Assembly (NCBI GenBank): GCA_900215285.1
Contig: OCMG01000004.1
Coordinates: 987,501 to 1,051,500, forward strand
Direction of reading: 5' to 3'
Length of the DNA stretch: 64,000 bases
From: Ensifer adhaerens
Lineage (GTDB): Bacteria; Pseudomonadota; Alphaproteobacteria; Rhizobiales; Rhizobiaceae
Both the position numbers and the translations under genes were made by a program. Below, piece after piece: positions 37,255-47,807 of this stretch; positions within the stretch are counted from its first letter, which is position 1; every line of letters begins with the position of its first letter. The notes beneath the pieces are model-generated. The model was not told the DNA's origin and ran no database searches. It worked only from the letters and a program-made list of their open reading frames with translations.

Positions 37255-40200
37255 GCCATATTCGGCCCAAGCGGGGGAGCTGCCTCTCGAAGCCATGCCC
37301 GCAGATCCCCTTGCCTCCATAGGCTGGACGACGCGGCAGCAGGGGCTTGCCTCCGATCCGAAGAGCCTTGCCTGGGTGTCGGCCAATGCCGGATCCGGCA
37401 AGACGCATGTGCTGACGCAGCGCGTGATCCGGCTGCTGCTGGCCGGCGCGCGGCCCTCTGCCATCCTGTGCCTCACCTATACCAAGGCCGCCGCGTCCGA
37501 AATGTCGAATCGCGTCTTTCGCACGCTGTCGAAATGGGCGCTTCTGGACGATGCGGCACTTGCGCGCGAGATAGAGGCCATGGAAGGCGAGGCGCCCTCG
37601 CGCGCCATCCTGGCCGAAGCGCGCCGTCTTTTCGCGCGCGCCCTCGAAACGCCGGGCGGGCTGAAAATCCAGACCATTCACGCCTTCTGCGAGGCATTGC
37701 TGCATCAGTTTCCGCTTGAAGCCAATGTTGCGGGTCATTTTACGGTGCTCGATGAGCGTGCCGCAACAGACCTGATCGCCGACGTGCGGCGGAACCTTCT
37801 GGTTGCGGCAACGGCGGAAGACGACGCCCCGCTCGCTGCCGCCTTCGCGGCGGTCATGGACTATGGTTCCGACAGCGGACTGGAAACACTGATCGGCGAA
37901 ATCGTTTCGCAGCGCAGTGCACTGACCGAGAGCCTGCACGCCCTTCGCGGCGGCAATTATGAAAGGCTTTTGCGCGGCAAGCTCGGACTGGATCGGGATA
38001 CGACCCGAGAGGCGTGTCACGAGGCGCTTCGACACCTACCCGGATTCACCGGCGCGCAAGGTTTGGCTTACATTTCATTCGCGAGCCAGGCAGGCGGCGC
38101 GAAAGTGCAGGAAAGCGTCCAGAAACTCTCTGCCATCTTGATCGAAGAGGATGCTGATCGACGCCTGATGGCGATCAAGGCCTTCGCCTTTACGCAGACG
38201 GGAAGTCCGCGCGGCAGCCAGGCATTTTACAATGCCGCGATGCTGAAGCAGGAGCCGGGGCTCGAGCAGCGCGTGGCAGAGATGCTTGCTCACGTGGGCG
38301 CAAACGTGGAGGCCTTGCGCAAGCTCGATCTGATGGAAGCAAGCATCGCTGCCCTGACGATCGCCGAACGGCTGGTTCGTGATTATGAGGACCTGAAGCG
38401 GCGGCTCGGCTACATGGATTTCGAGGATCTGATCGAGCACGCGGCAAGCCTGCTGACCCGCAGCGATGCGGGACCATGGATTCATTACAAGCTGGATCAG
38501 GGTATCGATCACATTCTGGTCGACGAGGCGCAGGATACCAGTCCCGTGCAGTGGCGTATCATACGAGCCCTTTCAGAGGAATTTTTCGCCGGAAAATCGG
38601 CGCGCAACACCGCCCGCACGCTCTTTGCAGTGGGAGACGAGAAACAGTCGATCTACTCCTTCCAAGGCGCGAGACCCGAAAAACTGGCCAGTGAAGGCCG
38701 CCACGCGAAAGCTTTGGCAGAGGCTGCCGAACTGGAGTTCCGATCAATCCGGCTGCCGCTTTCCTTCCGCTCCACCGACCACGTGTTAAGCGCGGTCGAC
38801 CAGGTCTTCTCCGTCGCGGAGAACCGGCGCGGACTGGGAGAAGGCGGCGGGGACGTCACCCACCAATCCAGCCGGATCGGTCACCCTGGACTGACGGAAG
38901 TGTGGGAAATGATCGCGCCGGCAGAGAGCGTCGAAGAGGACGACTGGACCCTGCCGTTTGACGCGACGCCGGAAACCACGCCGCCGGCGATCCTGGCCCG
39001 CCGCATCGCCGATACCATTGCCGGCTGGATCGGGCACGAGATGATCGTGGAGGACAAGAAGGCGCGCACTGTTCGGCCGGGCGATGTTCTGGTCCTGGTG
39101 CGCAAGCGCGACGGGTTCGTCAATGCGCTGACGCGCGCGCTCAAATCGCGTAATGCCATTCCGGTCGGCGGCGCGGACCGGCTCGTTCTGACACGCCATA
39201 TCGCCATTCAAGATCTGATGGCCCTTGGTCGCTTCATGCTGCTGCTGGATGACGATCTTTCACTCGCAGCAGTGAGCAAGTCGCCGCTGCTGGGACTTTC
39301 GGAGGAAGACCTGATGCTGGCGGCGGCCAGGCGCGGAAAGCGCGAGAGCCTCTGGCAGCGCTTCCGGATCCTGGCGGCGGACGGCAATGCGGTCTTCACC
39401 CAGGCGGTCGATCTTCTCGAGGCGTGGCGGCGGCTGGCCGTCACACAGAATCCGTTTGATTTCTTTTCCCGGATTCTCGGACCCATGGGCGGCCGCCGAA
39501 AATTCTTTGGCCGACTGGGTACAGAGGTGACTGACGTGCTGGACGAATTTCTGGCCCTTGCACTCGACCACGGCGCCAAGGGCCTGCCCGGCCTGCAATC
39601 CTTCATTTCCGCACTGGAACTCGATCCGCCGACGGTCAAGCGCGAGCAGGACAAGGGACGCGACGAGGTCAGGATCATGACCGTTCATGCCTCGAAGGGG
39701 CTTGAAGCGCCGATCGTCTTCCTGGTCGATGACGGCAGTGCGCCGTTCAACGCAAACCATATGCCGAAACTTCGATTGATCGAAGGAGGAGAGGATGAGC
39801 TCCCCCTGCCGATCTGGCTGCCGGACTCCTCGCTTGCCGTTGCGCTAACCGACGAGGATGCCGCGCGGCGCAGGGGACTGGCAGAAGAAGAATATCGCCG
39901 GTTGCTCTATGTCGGCATGACTCGCGCGGCAGACCGCCTGATCATTTGCGGGCATCGCAAGAAGCGCGAGATCGACGATTGCTGGCACAAGCTCGTCTGG
40001 TCCTCCCTGGCCCTCGATACGGCGCGATGCCGCGAAACCCTGTTCAAGACCAAAACGGAGGAGTGGCCCGGCCTGGCGTGGACCTCCGGTAACCCCGAAC
40101 GCGCGCTTGAGAGACATGGTGAACTGGTCCGATCGACGGTCGATTTCTCTCTTCCGGCATCGCTGACCCAACCTCTTCCGCCGCACATGCGTTTGCCTCG

Positions 40201-40834
40201 GCCGCTCAGCCCATCTGGCGCGGCGGCAGAGCTGGAAGGAATCGGGCCTCGCCCATCGCCGGGCTCAAGATTGTTTGCAGATGCGGAACAGACGAATTTC
40301 GCCGTCAAACGTGGAAAGACAATCCACCGGCTCTTTCAGGTGCTCCCGGACTTTCCGGAGACCGAGAGGCGCGCGGCGGCGGAACGCTATCTCGCGCGCG
40401 CGGCTGCAGACTGGTCCGGCAACGAGCGAAATGCGGCGCTTGAGCAGGTTTTCGCCATCCTTGAAAATCCGGACTTCGCCAGCCTCTTTTCCTCTTCGGC
40501 GCGGGCCGAAGCCAATCTGCTCGGCGTGCTTGCCACCGCCGATCGGCAATTTTCCGTGGCCGGGCGGATCGACCGTCTTTCGGTCGAGGCGAAGCGGGTC
40601 ACCATTGCCGATTTCAAGACGGATCGGGCGCCGCCACGGCAGCTTGAGGATATCTCGAAGCCCTATGTGGCGCAGTTGGCGATCTATCGCGAAATCCTCC
40701 GACCGCTCTATCCGGACCGGCAAATCGAATGTCGCCTGATCTTCACAACGTCCGGCGCCGGCTTTTCGCTTCCGGCCTCCATGCTGGACGCCACCCTTGC
40801 CGAACTCGGACTTTCCGGTGCGCGCGCTGTTTAA
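37247..40834 (+). CDS. addA: AddA, double-strand break repair helicase subunit
   Basis: UvrD-type helicase with a nuclease domain, 1195 residues, partner of AddB. Walker A is ANAGSGKTHVLT, Walker B DEAQDTSPVQW, later helicase motifs HASKGLEAPIVFL and RLLYVGMTRAADRL; the C-terminal nuclease motif is ADFKTDRAPP. I chose ATG 37247, six bases after AAGGGG; in-frame ATGs at 37229 and 37241 are alternatives. It overlaps the addB end and is followed by trxA. Confidence 0.95.
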   Translation: MAEPYSAQAGELPLEAMPADPLASIGWTTRQQGLASDPKSLAWVSANAGSGKTHVLTQRVIRLLLAGARPSAILCLTYTKAAASEMSNRVFRTLSKWALLDDAALAREIEAMEGEAPSRAILAEARRLFARALETPGGLKIQTIHAFCEALLHQFPLEANVAGHFTVLDERAATDLIADVRRNLLVAATAEDDAPLAAAFAAVMDYGSDSGLETLIGEIVSQRSALTESLHALRGGNYERLLRGKLGLDRDTTREACHEALRHLPGFTGAQGLAYISFASQAGGAKVQESVQKLSAILIEEDADRRLMAIKAFAFTQTGSPRGSQAFYNAAMLKQEPGLEQRVAEMLAHVGANVEALRKLDLMEASIAALTIAERLVRDYEDLKRRLGYMDFEDLIEHAASLLTRSDAGPWIHYKLDQGIDHILVDEAQDTSPVQWRIIRALSEEFFAGKSARNTARTLFAVGDEKQSIYSFQGARPEKLASEGRHAKALAEAAELEFRSIRLPLSFRSTDHVLSAVDQVFSVAENRRGLGEGGGDVTHQSSRIGHPGLTEVWEMIAPAESVEEDDWTLPFDATPETTPPAILARRIADTIAGWIGHEMIVEDKKARTVRPGDVLVLVRKRDGFVNALTRALKSRNAIPVGGADRLVLTRHIAIQDLMALGRFMLLLDDDLSLAAVSKSPLLGLSEEDLMLAAARRGKRESLWQRFRILAADGNAVFTQAVDLLEAWRRLAVTQNPFDFFSRILGPMGGRRKFFGRLGTEVTDVLDEFLALALDHGAKGLPGLQSFISALELDPPTVKREQDKGRDEVRIMTVHASKGLEAPIVFLVDDGSAPFNANHMPKLRLIEGGEDELPLPIWLPDSSLAVALTDEDAARRRGLAEEEYRRLLYVGMTRAADRLIICGHRKKREIDDCWHKLVWSSLALDTARCRETLFKTKTEEWPGLAWTSGNPERALERHGELVRSTVDFSLPASLTQPLPPHMRLPRPLSPSGAAAELEGIGPRPSPGSRLFADAEQTNFAVKRGKTIHRLFQVLPDFPETERRAAAERYLARAAADWSGNERNAALEQVFAILENPDFASLFSSSARAEANLLGVLATADRQFSVAGRIDRLSVEAKRVTIADFKTDRAPPRQLEDISKPYVAQLAIYREILRPLYPDRQIECRLIFTTSGAGFSLPASMLDATLAELGLSGARAV

Positions 40835-40858
40835 GCGGGCACTGTGCAGGAAAAGGGA

Positions 40859-40886
40859 TTGAATTCTCATCCTGCAGGCATACATG
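40859..40886 (+). promoter_or_regulatory. Possible trxA promoter
   Basis: TTGAAT (40859-40864), 16 bases, then TACATG (40881-40886), ending 33 bases before the trxA ATG. A CCTGCAGG palindrome lies in the spacer. Confidence 0.35.
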
Positions 40887-40919
40887 ATGGACTAACTAGA
40901 TTCGTTCAGGAGTTTCCCC

Positions 40920-41240
40920 ATGAGCACCGTCAAGGTCGATAATGCCAATTTCCAGACCGAAGTTCTGCAGTCTGCCGAACCGGTCGTCGTAGATTTCTGG
41001 GCCGAATGGTGCGGCCCCTGCCGCATGATTGCGCCTGCGCTCGAAGAGCTGTCGACGGAGCTTGCCGGCAAGGTCAAGATTGCCAAGATCAATGTGGATG
41101 AAAATCCGGAAATTGCAGCCCGCTTCGGCGTTCGCGGCATTCCGATGCTCGCCATGTTCAAGGGTGGCGAGATGGCCGACCAGCTGACCGGCGCGCGTCC
41201 GAAGTCGCAGCTGTCGGCTTGGATCAACGGCGCAGCCTGA
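40920..41240 (+). CDS. trxA: Thioredoxin
   Basis: Disulfide reductase of 106 residues with active site WCGPC (Cys31 and Cys34), the cis-Pro loop GIPMLAMF and the conserved thioredoxin fold. No signal peptide, so cytosolic. It lies downstream of addA with an 85-base gap that may hold its own promoter and is followed by a strong terminator. Confidence 0.98.
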   Translation: MSTVKVDNANFQTEVLQSAEPVVVDFWAEWCGPCRMIAPALEELSTELAGKVKIAKINVDENPEIAARFGVRGIPMLAMFKGGEMADQLTGARPKSQLSAWINGAA

Positions 41241-41262
41241 TTTCAGGAACGTATGAGATGCG

Positions 41263-41291
41263 AAAAGGCCCGGCATAGACCGGGCCTTTTT
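41263..41291. terminator. Bidirectional terminator between trxA and folC
   Basis: Perfect 11-bp stem AAAAGGCCCGG (41263-41273) with CCGGGCCTTTT (41280-41290), loop CATAGA, flanked by A and T runs so it can work on both strands. Its edge touches the folC stop at 41291. Confidence 0.87.
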
Positions 41292-42619
41292 CATGTCGGC
41301 GGTGTGCCGTTGTCGCGAAGCACAGAGCCAGCGAGATAGAGCGAACCGCCGATGAAGATGCGCGGTGGTTCCTCGCCTGCCTCGGTGATGCCGGCGATTT
41401 CCCTCAGTGCCTCCTCGACCGAAGAGCGCGGGCGGGCGGCCAGGCCTGCATTCTGGGCGTCGGTCGCCAGTGCTACGGGATCGACGCTCGCCTCCGACTG
41501 ATCGACCGGAACCGTGAAGACGGTTTCGACGAGGTCCGTAAAGGCGCGGAAGAAGCCGGTCGCGTCTTTGGTATTGATCATGCCAGCGATCATGAAGAGC
41601 GGCCGTGGCTGTTTTTCTTCAAGCTCCGCAAGCGCCTCGGCGATGACCACGCCGGCGCCGGGATTGTGCCCGCCATCCAGCCAGATTTCTGCGCCGGCAG
41701 GCGCAAACCCTGAAAGCCTGCCTTCAGGCAAGCGTTGCATCCGTGCTGGCCATTCGACTGATTTCAGAGCCTTGGCAATCGTCGCCTCATCCAGATCGAA
41801 GCCGGCGGCCTTCACGCCCCGAATGGCGGCGGCGGCATTGCCATATTGGTGGCGGCCCGGCAGTCGCGGCAGCGGCAGATCCGAAAGGCCGAATTCGTCC
41901 TGATAAACGAGCCGCCCAAACTCCTCATAGGCAATATAGTCCTGGCCGAAAACGGAGTGCGGGCAGCCGAGACGCTCTGCGGTCTCGGCAAGCACATCGA
42001 GCGCCGCACCCTCGGCCTGATAACTGATGACCACAGGGCGGCCGCGTTTCATGATACCAGCCTTTTCAGCCGCAATCAGTTCCACCCGGTCACCGAGATA
42101 GGCCACGTGATCCAGCGAGATGGAGGTGATGATGCAGGCCGCCGGGTTGTCGATGACATTGGTTGCATCGAACCGGCCACCCAGGCCGACTTCGACAATC
42201 GCGGCATCGGCCGGATGTTCGGAAAAAAGCACGAACATAACCGCCGTCAGGATTTCGAATACGGTGATGTACTCGCCGGCATTGGCATCGCCGACGCGGC
42301 GAATGGCATGCGCCAGCGTCTCGTCATCGACCAGTTCTCCACGCCCGCCCTTGCGGCCAAGTCTGTAGCGTTCATGCCAGTTGACGAGATGCGGCGATGT
42401 ATGGACGTGAACCGACAGCCCCTTGGCTTCCAAGAGCGCCCGACAAAAGGCAGAGGTCGACCCCTTGCCGTTCGTGCCGGCAATGTGGATCACCGGCGGC
42501 AGTCGTTTCTCCGGATTGCGGAGCCTGTCGAGAAGCCGGCGAATTCGATCCAGCGAAAGATCAAAGCCCTTCGGATGAAGGGCCATCAACTTGTCGATTT
42601 CCAGTGCGGCGTTGCTCAC
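41291..42619 (-). CDS. folC: Bifunctional folylpolyglutamate/dihydrofolate synthase
   Basis: Adds glutamates to folate and joins dihydropteroate to glutamate; 442 residues. Mur-ligase fold with the P-loop HIAGTNGKGSTSAF, the Asp/Glu metal segment VEVGLGGRFDATN, and the second domain WLDGGHNPGAG. It is downstream of accD, 13 bases away, on the same strand. The stop lies at the terminator shared with trxA. Confidence 0.97.
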   Translation of the reverse strand: MSNAALEIDKLMALHPKGFDLSLDRIRRLLDRLRNPEKRLPPVIHIAGTNGKGSTSAFCRALLEAKGLSVHVHTSPHLVNWHERYRLGRKGGRGELVDDETLAHAIRRVGDANAGEYITVFEILTAVMFVLFSEHPADAAIVEVGLGGRFDATNVIDNPAACIITSISLDHVAYLGDRVELIAAEKAGIMKRGRPVVISYQAEGAALDVLAETAERLGCPHSVFGQDYIAYEEFGRLVYQDEFGLSDLPLPRLPGRHQYGNAAAAIRGVKAAGFDLDEATIAKALKSVEWPARMQRLPEGRLSGFAPAGAEIWLDGGHNPGAGVVIAEALAELEEKQPRPLFMIAGMINTKDATGFFRAFTDLVETVFTVPVDQSEASVDPVALATDAQNAGLAARPRSSVEEALREIAGITEAGEEPPRIFIGGSLYLAGSVLRDNGTPPT

Positions 42620-42632
42620 GGGGGTGATTTTC

Positions 42633-43499
42633 TCAGGCCGCCTTGGACTTTGCGCCGGTCGTCAGCATGGAGAGGATGCGGCCGATCGTTTCCGGGATCT
42701 TGTGGCGATGCAGAACCATATCGACCATGCCGTGCTGGTAGAGATATTCCGCCGTCTGGAAGCCCTCGGGCAGCTTTTCGCGTATGGTCTGCTCGATGAC
42801 GCGGCGCCCGGCAAAGCCGATGAGCGCGCCCGGTTCGGCGATGTGGATGTCTCCCAGCATGGCATACGACGCGGTGACCCCGCCCGTGGTGGGGTTGGTG
42901 AGAACCACGATATAGGGCAGGCCCGCTTCCTTAAGCATCTCGACCGCGACGGTCGTGCGCGGCAGCTGCATCAGCGAGAGGATGCCTTCCTGCATGCGCG
43001 CGCCGCCAGAAGCGGGGAACATGACAAGCGGGCATTTCTCGGCAATCGCCTTTTCAAACGCGGCGATGATTGCTTCGCCGGCAGCGGTGCCGAGCGAGCC
43101 GCCCATGAATTCGAACTCGTGGACGACGCCGACAGCCTTGACGCCGCTGATCGTTCCGACGCCGGCAAGAATCGTGTCCTCAAGCTCGGTCTTGGCGCGG
43201 CTGTCCTTCAGGCGGTCGCTGTATTTCTTGGAATCGCGGAACTTCAGCGGGTCCTGCGCCACCTTCGGCTGGGTCATCAGCTCATACTGGCCGTTGTCGA
43301 ACAGCCAGGCGAGACGCGCCTTGCCCGGCATCTTCATGTGATGGCCGGAGGCGGGGATCACCCACTGGTTTTCTTCCAGGTCCTTGTGAAAGACCATTTC
43401 GCCCGTTTCCGGGCACTTGATCCAGAGGTTTTCCGGAACTTCGCGGCGGCCCAGCATCGAGTTGATGCGCGGGCGAACGTAATTGGTCAGCCAGTTCAT
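42633..43499 (-). CDS. accD: Acetyl-CoA carboxylase carboxyltransferase subunit beta
   Basis: Beta half of acetyl-CoA carboxyltransferase, making malonyl-CoA with AccA; 288 residues. The crotonase-like core is intact ([17 protein letters not shown] [25 protein letters not shown]). The N-terminal zinc ribbon, normally four cysteines in two CxxC pairs, is degenerate: KCPETGEM keeps only the first Cys, and [10 protein letters not shown] has none, so three of four are absent. Zinc binding by that ribbon is therefore doubtful. It sits 36 bases after trpA and just before folC. Confidence 0.97.
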   Translation of the reverse strand: MNWLTNYVRPRINSMLGRREVPENLWIKCPETGEMVFHKDLEENQWVIPASGHHMKMPGKARLAWLFDNGQYELMTQPKVAQDPLKFRDSKKYSDRLKDSRAKTELEDTILAGVGTISGVKAVGVVHEFEFMGGSLGTAAGEAIIAAFEKAIAEKCPLVMFPASGGARMQEGILSLMQLPRTTVAVEMLKEAGLPYIVVLTNPTTGGVTASYAMLGDIHIAEPGALIGFAGRRVIEQTIREKLPEGFQTAEYLYQHGMVDMVLHRHKIPETIGRILSMLTTGAKSKAA

Positions 43500-43535
43500 G
43501 GGTGAAACTCCTTGTTCTGGATCTTTTAAGCGCGC

Positions 43536-44375
43536 TTATTCGGCCGCTTTGAGGCGGGCTGCGCGAACGCCGGTGGACAGTCCGCGCACCAAGGTCTCAA
43601 CGCTGGGCACGGTGTCCTGAGTGGCCTTGCCATCCTTCGTCAGGCTGAGCGCAATCTGGTTCACGATCGCCGTCCCGACAACCACGCCATCGGCGGATGC
43701 GCCGATCAGGCGGGCATGTTCGGCCGTCTTGACGCCGAAGCCCACGCAGATCGGAAGCTCGGTATGGCCCTTGATGCGGGCAACCGCACCAGCAATCAGC
43801 GACGGGTCCGGCAGGGCCGAACCGGTAATGCCGTTCATCGAGACATAATAGACGAAGCCGGACGAGTTCTGGAGAACGCGCGGCAGACGCTTGTTGTCCG
43901 TTGTCGGCGTGGTCAGGCGAATGAAGTTGAGCCCGCGCGCAACTGCGGGGATGCAAAGCTCGTCGTCCATTTCAGCCGGAAGGTCCACGACGATGAGTCC
44001 GTCAATGCCGGCCTTGAGTGCGTCCTCGATGAAACGCTCGACGCCGTAGATATAGATCGGATTGTAATAGCCCATCAGCACGATCGGCGTATCCTGATCC
44101 GTCTCGCGGAAGCGGCGGGCCATGTCGATGGTCTTGGCGAGGTTCTGCCCTGCTTTCAACGCGCGCTGACCAGCCATCTGGATCGCCGGGCCATCCGCCA
44201 TCGGATCGGAAAAGGGCATGCCGAGCTCGATCACGTCAGCGCCTGCCTTCGGCAGCGCCTGCATGATCTTCATCGAGGTTTCAAAATCGGGGTCGCCGCC
44301 CATGAAATAGGTCACGAGGGCCGGTCGGCCTCCGGCTTTCAGATCGGCAAAGCGTTTGTCCATACGTGCGGTCAT
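43536..44375 (-). CDS. trpA: Tryptophan synthase alpha subunit
   Basis: Cleaves indole-3-glycerol phosphate to indole; 279 residues, TIM barrel. Conserved [23 protein letters not shown] and [11 protein letters not shown] are visible, with the catalytic Glu in [10 protein letters not shown]. It follows trpB by five bases. The trpF-trpB-trpA-accD-folC order is typical for Rhizobiaceae; other trp genes are elsewhere. Confidence 0.97.
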   Translation of the reverse strand: MTARMDKRFADLKAGGRPALVTYFMGGDPDFETSMKIMQALPKAGADVIELGMPFSDPMADGPAIQMAGQRALKAGQNLAKTIDMARRFRETDQDTPIVLMGYYNPIYIYGVERFIEDALKAGIDGLIVVDLPAEMDDELCIPAVARGLNFIRLTTPTTDNKRLPRVLQNSSGFVYYVSMNGITGSALPDPSLIAGAVARIKGHTELPICVGFGVKTAEHARLIGASADGVVVGTAIVNQIALSLTKDGKATQDTVPSVETLVRGLSTGVRAARLKAAE

Positions 44376-44380
44376 GACGA

Positions 44381-45601
44381 TCAGAGCCCCATTCCGAGAA
44401 TCTTGCCAACGGTGAAGATGTCCTTGTCGCCGCGGCCACAGAGGTTCATCAGGATGATCTGGTCCTTGTCCATCTTCGGCGCGCGCTTGATGACTTCGGC
44501 GAGCGCATGGCTGGGCTCCAGCGCCGGGATGATGCCTTCGGTGCGGGTCAGCATCTGGAAGGCGTCGAGCGCTTCATTGTCCATGATCGGCACGTATTCG
44601 ACGCGGCCGGTATCCTTCAGCCACGAATGTTCCGGGCCGATGCCGGGATAGTCGAGACCGGCAGAGATCGAATGGCCTTCCTTGATCTGGCCGTCGCTGT
44701 CCTGCAGAAGATAGGTGCGGTTGCCGTGCAGAACGCCGGGAGAACCGGCGGTGAGCGAAGCGCAATGCTCTTCGCCATCAAGACCCTTGCCGCCGGCTTC
44801 GACGCCGACGATCTTGACCGACTCGTCGTCGAGGAAGGGATGGAATAGGCCGATGGCGTTCGAGCCGCCGCCGACGGCAGCGACCAGCATATCCGGCAGG
44901 CGGCCTTCGGCCTCCATCATCTGCTCCTTGGCTTCCTTGCCAATCACCGACTGGAATTCGCGGACGATTTCCGGATAGGGATGCGGGCCGGCAGCCGTGC
45001 CGATGATGTAATAGGTGTCGTCGACATTGGTGACCCAGTCGCGCAGGGCCTCGTTCATCGCATCCTTCAGTGTGCCGTGACCAGCCGTCACCGGCTTCAC
45101 TTCAGCGCCCAGAAGCTTCATTCGGAAGACGTTCGGCGCCTGACGCTCAACGTCCGTTGCGCCCATGTAGACGACGCAAGGAAAGCCAAAGCGGGCGGCG
45201 ACAGTTGCCGAGGCCACGCCATGCTGGCCGGCGCCGGTTTCAGCGATGATGCGCTTCTTTCCCATGCGCTTGGCAAGCAGGATCTGGCCGATGCAGTTGT
45301 TGATCTTGTGCGAACCGGTGTGGTTCAGCTCGTCGCGCTTGAAATAGATTTTCGCGCCGCCAAGTTCGGCCGTCAGGCGCTCGGCGAAATAGAGCGGGCT
45401 GGGACGGCCGATATAATGCTTGCCGAGATTGGCGAGTTCCGCCTGGAATTCAGGATCGGTCTTGGCCTTGTTGAACTCGGCCTCGAGATCGAGGATCAGT
45501 GGCATCAGCGTTTCGGCCACGAAGCGGCCGCCGTAGATGCCGAAACGACCGTCCTCATCGGGACCGGCGCGGAAGGAATTCAGCTTTGGCGTCTCGTTCA
45601 C
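44381..45601 (-). CDS. trpB: Tryptophan synthase beta subunit
   Basis: Joins indole and serine to tryptophan; 406 residues. The PLP lysine is Lys99 in [10 protein letters not shown], and the phosphate-binding loop is [11 protein letters not shown]. It starts at GTG 45601, overlapping the trpF stop (ATGTGA), so translation is coupled. The start is supported by the family N-terminus and position of Lys99. Confidence 0.97.
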   Translation of the reverse strand: MNETPKLNSFRAGPDEDGRFGIYGGRFVAETLMPLILDLEAEFNKAKTDPEFQAELANLGKHYIGRPSPLYFAERLTAELGGAKIYFKRDELNHTGSHKINNCIGQILLAKRMGKKRIIAETGAGQHGVASATVAARFGFPCVVYMGATDVERQAPNVFRMKLLGAEVKPVTAGHGTLKDAMNEALRDWVTNVDDTYYIIGTAAGPHPYPEIVREFQSVIGKEAKEQMMEAEGRLPDMLVAAVGGGSNAIGLFHPFLDDESVKIVGVEAGGKGLDGEEHCASLTAGSPGVLHGNRTYLLQDSDGQIKEGHSISAGLDYPGIGPEHSWLKDTGRVEYVPIMDNEALDAFQMLTRTEGIIPALEPSHALAEVIKRAPKMDKDQIILMNLCGRGDKDIFTVGKILGMGL

Positions 45602-46272
45602 ATTACTCTCCCAGGGCCCTTGCGCATCACGATTGCGCGTTCGGCCGCATCGAAAAACTCATTCATCTTGTCCAGGCTCTTCACGCCCGGTTCGCTCTCG
45701 ACCCCTGACGACACGTCAATGCCGGAGCATCGGGTTTTCAGGATGGCATCCGCCACGTTGTCCTTGTTGAGGCCACCGGAAAGCATGTAATCGACATCGT
45801 CGTCAAGCACATCGAGCAGCGACCAGTCGAACGAAACCCCGTTGCCGCCGGGCAGTTCCGAGCCTTTCGGGGCCTTCGCGTCCAGAAGGAAACGATCGGC
45901 CACCCCGATATAGGGATCGATCCGGGCCAAATCATCAGCGTCTCGGATCGAAAAGACCTTCATCACCTGCCGGGCGTAAAACGCTTTCAGGCGCAGGATC
46001 TCATCGACGCTCTCATGCCCATGAAGCTGCAGGATATCCGGCTTCAACTGGTCTACAATCTCATCAAGGAAATCAGTGTCGGCATCGACCGTCACGGAAA
46101 CGATCTTGGCCTTACCGCGGGCAGCTTCTGCGAGACGCGCCGCATCCGTCGGCTCGACATAGCGCGGGCTCTTGGCGAAGAAGATGAAACCGATATGGGT
46201 CGCGCCGCGGCGGACAGCGAGTTCCACCGCCTCGGGCGTCTTGAGACCACAGATCTTGATCGAGAATGTCAT
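45598..46272 (-). CDS. trpF: Phosphoribosylanthranilate isomerase
   Basis: Isomerises phosphoribosylanthranilate in tryptophan synthesis; 224 residues. The catalytic Cys8 is in KICGLKT and the other key Asp is in [13 protein letters not shown] regions; phosphate loop MLSGGLN. I took the ATG at 46272 ([11 protein letters not shown]) as the usual family start; ATG 46290 (adding MRVPTA) has no better ribosome site. It ends overlapping trpB. Confidence 0.95.
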   Translation of the reverse strand: MTFSIKICGLKTPEAVELAVRRGATHIGFIFFAKSPRYVEPTDAARLAEAARGKAKIVSVTVDADTDFLDEIVDQLKPDILQLHGHESVDEILRLKAFYARQVMKVFSIRDADDLARIDPYIGVADRFLLDAKAPKGSELPGGNGVSFDWSLLDVLDDDVDYMLSGGLNKDNVADAILKTRCSGIDVSSGVESEPGVKSLDKMNEFFDAAERAIVMRKGPGRVM

Positions 46273-46371
46273 GGCTGTTGGAACTCGCATGAAACGGCAA
46301 AAGAGTCGAGCCAAATTGCGTTATGGACTGATCGCGTAGCGGCAATGGATGGTCACAGGAGCCGATCTTCT

Positions 46372-47112
46372 TCAGCTGAAATCGATCGCGTGAAGCGCCG
46401 ACCCGTTGCGCTTGAGCCAGGCCTTGGCTTCCTTCGTTCCGGGGCAGAGCTTTTCGCAGAGCGCCCAGAAGCGCGGACCGTGGTTCATCTCGGTCAGATG
46501 CGCCACTTCATGGGCGGCAAGATAGTCGATAACCGAAGGCGGGGCCATGACGATGCGCCAGGAGAAGCTGAGGTTGCCATCATGGGTGCAGGAGCCCCAG
46601 CGGCTTTTCGTGTCCTTCATGCTAATCGATGAAATGCGCTTGCCGCTGACGCGGGCATGATAGCGGGCCAGCTCTTCCAGATCACGGCGCGCTTCCTTCT
46701 TGAGAAAGTCGGAGAGCCGGCGGCCGAGATGCTGCGGCTCGCCGCTGACGAGAAGCACAGGCTCGCCGTCGATCTGCGACTTTTCCGTCAGACCCCGCAG
46801 CTTGCCGGTCATGACGATGCGGTGGCCGACGCCGCGCAGCATGATCTGCCCGCCTTCGCGCAAACCGCTTTCGCTCGGAAGCTTGGAGAGCCGTGTGCTC
46901 AGCCATCCGTGATGGCGCTCCAGAAAATCCTCGACATCACGGATCGGCACGCCGAGCGGCACCGTCATCTTCAGCGCCCGCCCGCCCGGCTCGATGCGCA
47001 GCGTCAGCCGTGTCGCGCGCCGATCGCTTCGGATCGTCAGCGGAATGGCGCGGCCGGCCACGCTGACCGTCCTCTGCTGCGGCTCTACGGATTTGGTTCG
47101 TCTGAAAAACAT
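46372..47112 (-). CDS. YgjP-type (M48/DUF45) zinc metallopeptidase
   Basis: Protein of 246 residues from ATG 47112 (MFFRRTKSV). The zinc motif HEVAHLTEMNHGPRFW, with a third ligand His after the HEVAH pair, is that of the YgjP/DUF45 metallopeptidases. A signal peptide is not visible. A TTG at 47139 (MSDQNQRPE) is an alternative start with an AAGGA too close. Substrate unknown; it may be processed with trpF, 99 bases downstream. I give no symbol. Confidence 0.86.
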   Translation of the reverse strand: MFFRRTKSVEPQQRTVSVAGRAIPLTIRSDRRATRLTLRIEPGGRALKMTVPLGVPIRDVEDFLERHHGWLSTRLSKLPSESGLREGGQIMLRGVGHRIVMTGKLRGLTEKSQIDGEPVLLVSGEPQHLGRRLSDFLKKEARRDLEELARYHARVSGKRISSISMKDTKSRWGSCTHDGNLSFSWRIVMAPPSVIDYLAAHEVAHLTEMNHGPRFWALCEKLCPGTKEAKAWLKRNGSALHAIDFS

Positions 47113-47171
47113 CTCAGGTCTTTGGTTTTGGTCGCTCAATCCTTAGCCGATTCGGCCAGGCTTCCGGCACG

Positions 47172-47200
47172 AAAAAACCGGCCTTCGGGCGAAGGCCGGT
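47172..47200 (-). terminator. Terminator of the DUF2852 gene
   Basis: Minus-strand stem ACCGGCCTTC (47191-47200, read as its complement) with GAAGGCCGGT (47177-47186), followed by TTTTTT (complement of 47172-47177). Confidence 0.82.
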
Positions 47201-47221
47201 CATGACGTTCAATCAGACGGA

Positions 47222-47656
47222 TCAGTTGCCCGTCGTTCCATTCACGTCACCGCCGTTGCGGGCATTGCGTTCGCGCATGAACCTGGAGAATTCCTCCTGG
47301 TCCTTGGCACGGCGCAGTTCGCTTACATATTCATCGAACTCGCGGCGCGCCTCGTCAAGCTTGCGGCGCTCGTTCTCGATGCGCTCCAGCTCCTGACGGC
47401 GCCAGTCGTCGAAGGCGGCATTGCCGGTTCCGCCGGCATACTGGCCGAAGCCCTTGCCGCCCGTGTAGCGGCGCATCGTCTCGAAGCCGCGATCGACGGT
47501 GGCGTTCGCCTCGCGCTTGAACTCATGCAAACGGTCGCCGAACAGGATGTAGGCGAGCATCGCCAGGCCGAGCGGCCAGAAGATCACGAAACCCAATACC
47601 ATGAGCGCGATGGTCGCCGGATTCCATTCCGGACGGATCCAGGCAGACTGGTTCAT
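47222..47656 (-). CDS. DUF2852 family membrane protein
   Basis: Protein of 144 residues with one or two N-terminal hydrophobic segments (ATIALMVLGFVIFWPLGLAMLAYI), then a soluble charged, probably coiled-coil C-terminus (QELERIENERRKLDEARREF; residues about 90-130). It resembles DUF2852 of Rhizobiales. The ATG at 47656 has a GAGG site; earlier frame from 47866 is unsupported. Function unknown; the membrane-plus-coiled-coil layout suggests a structural or scaffold role. Confidence 0.8.
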   Translation of the reverse strand: MNQSAWIRPEWNPATIALMVLGFVIFWPLGLAMLAYILFGDRLHEFKREANATVDRGFETMRRYTGGKGFGQYAGGTGNAAFDDWRRQELERIENERRKLDEARREFDEYVSELRRAKDQEEFSRFMRERNARNGGDVNGTTGN

Positions 47657-47719
47657 TGAAGAAACCTCGTTTTTCAAGGAGACCGCCCCATGCGATCTCA
47701 CTGATAACGAAGTGGGAAA

Positions 47720-47750
47720 GGCCCGGATCGCTTTCAAGACGATCCGGGCC
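47720..47750 (-). terminator. Terminator of the PHB depolymerase gene
   Basis: Perfect 11-bp stem GGCCCGGATCG (47720-47730) with CGATCCGGGCC (47740-47750) and a short T tract on the minus strand. It lies 58 bases after the stop of the depolymerase gene. Confidence 0.7.
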
Positions 47751-47807
47751 AAAACCGGATAAGCGCTGCGAAACGCTGGAAGATTTCGGTCTATTCGCGA
47801 CCCGGGT

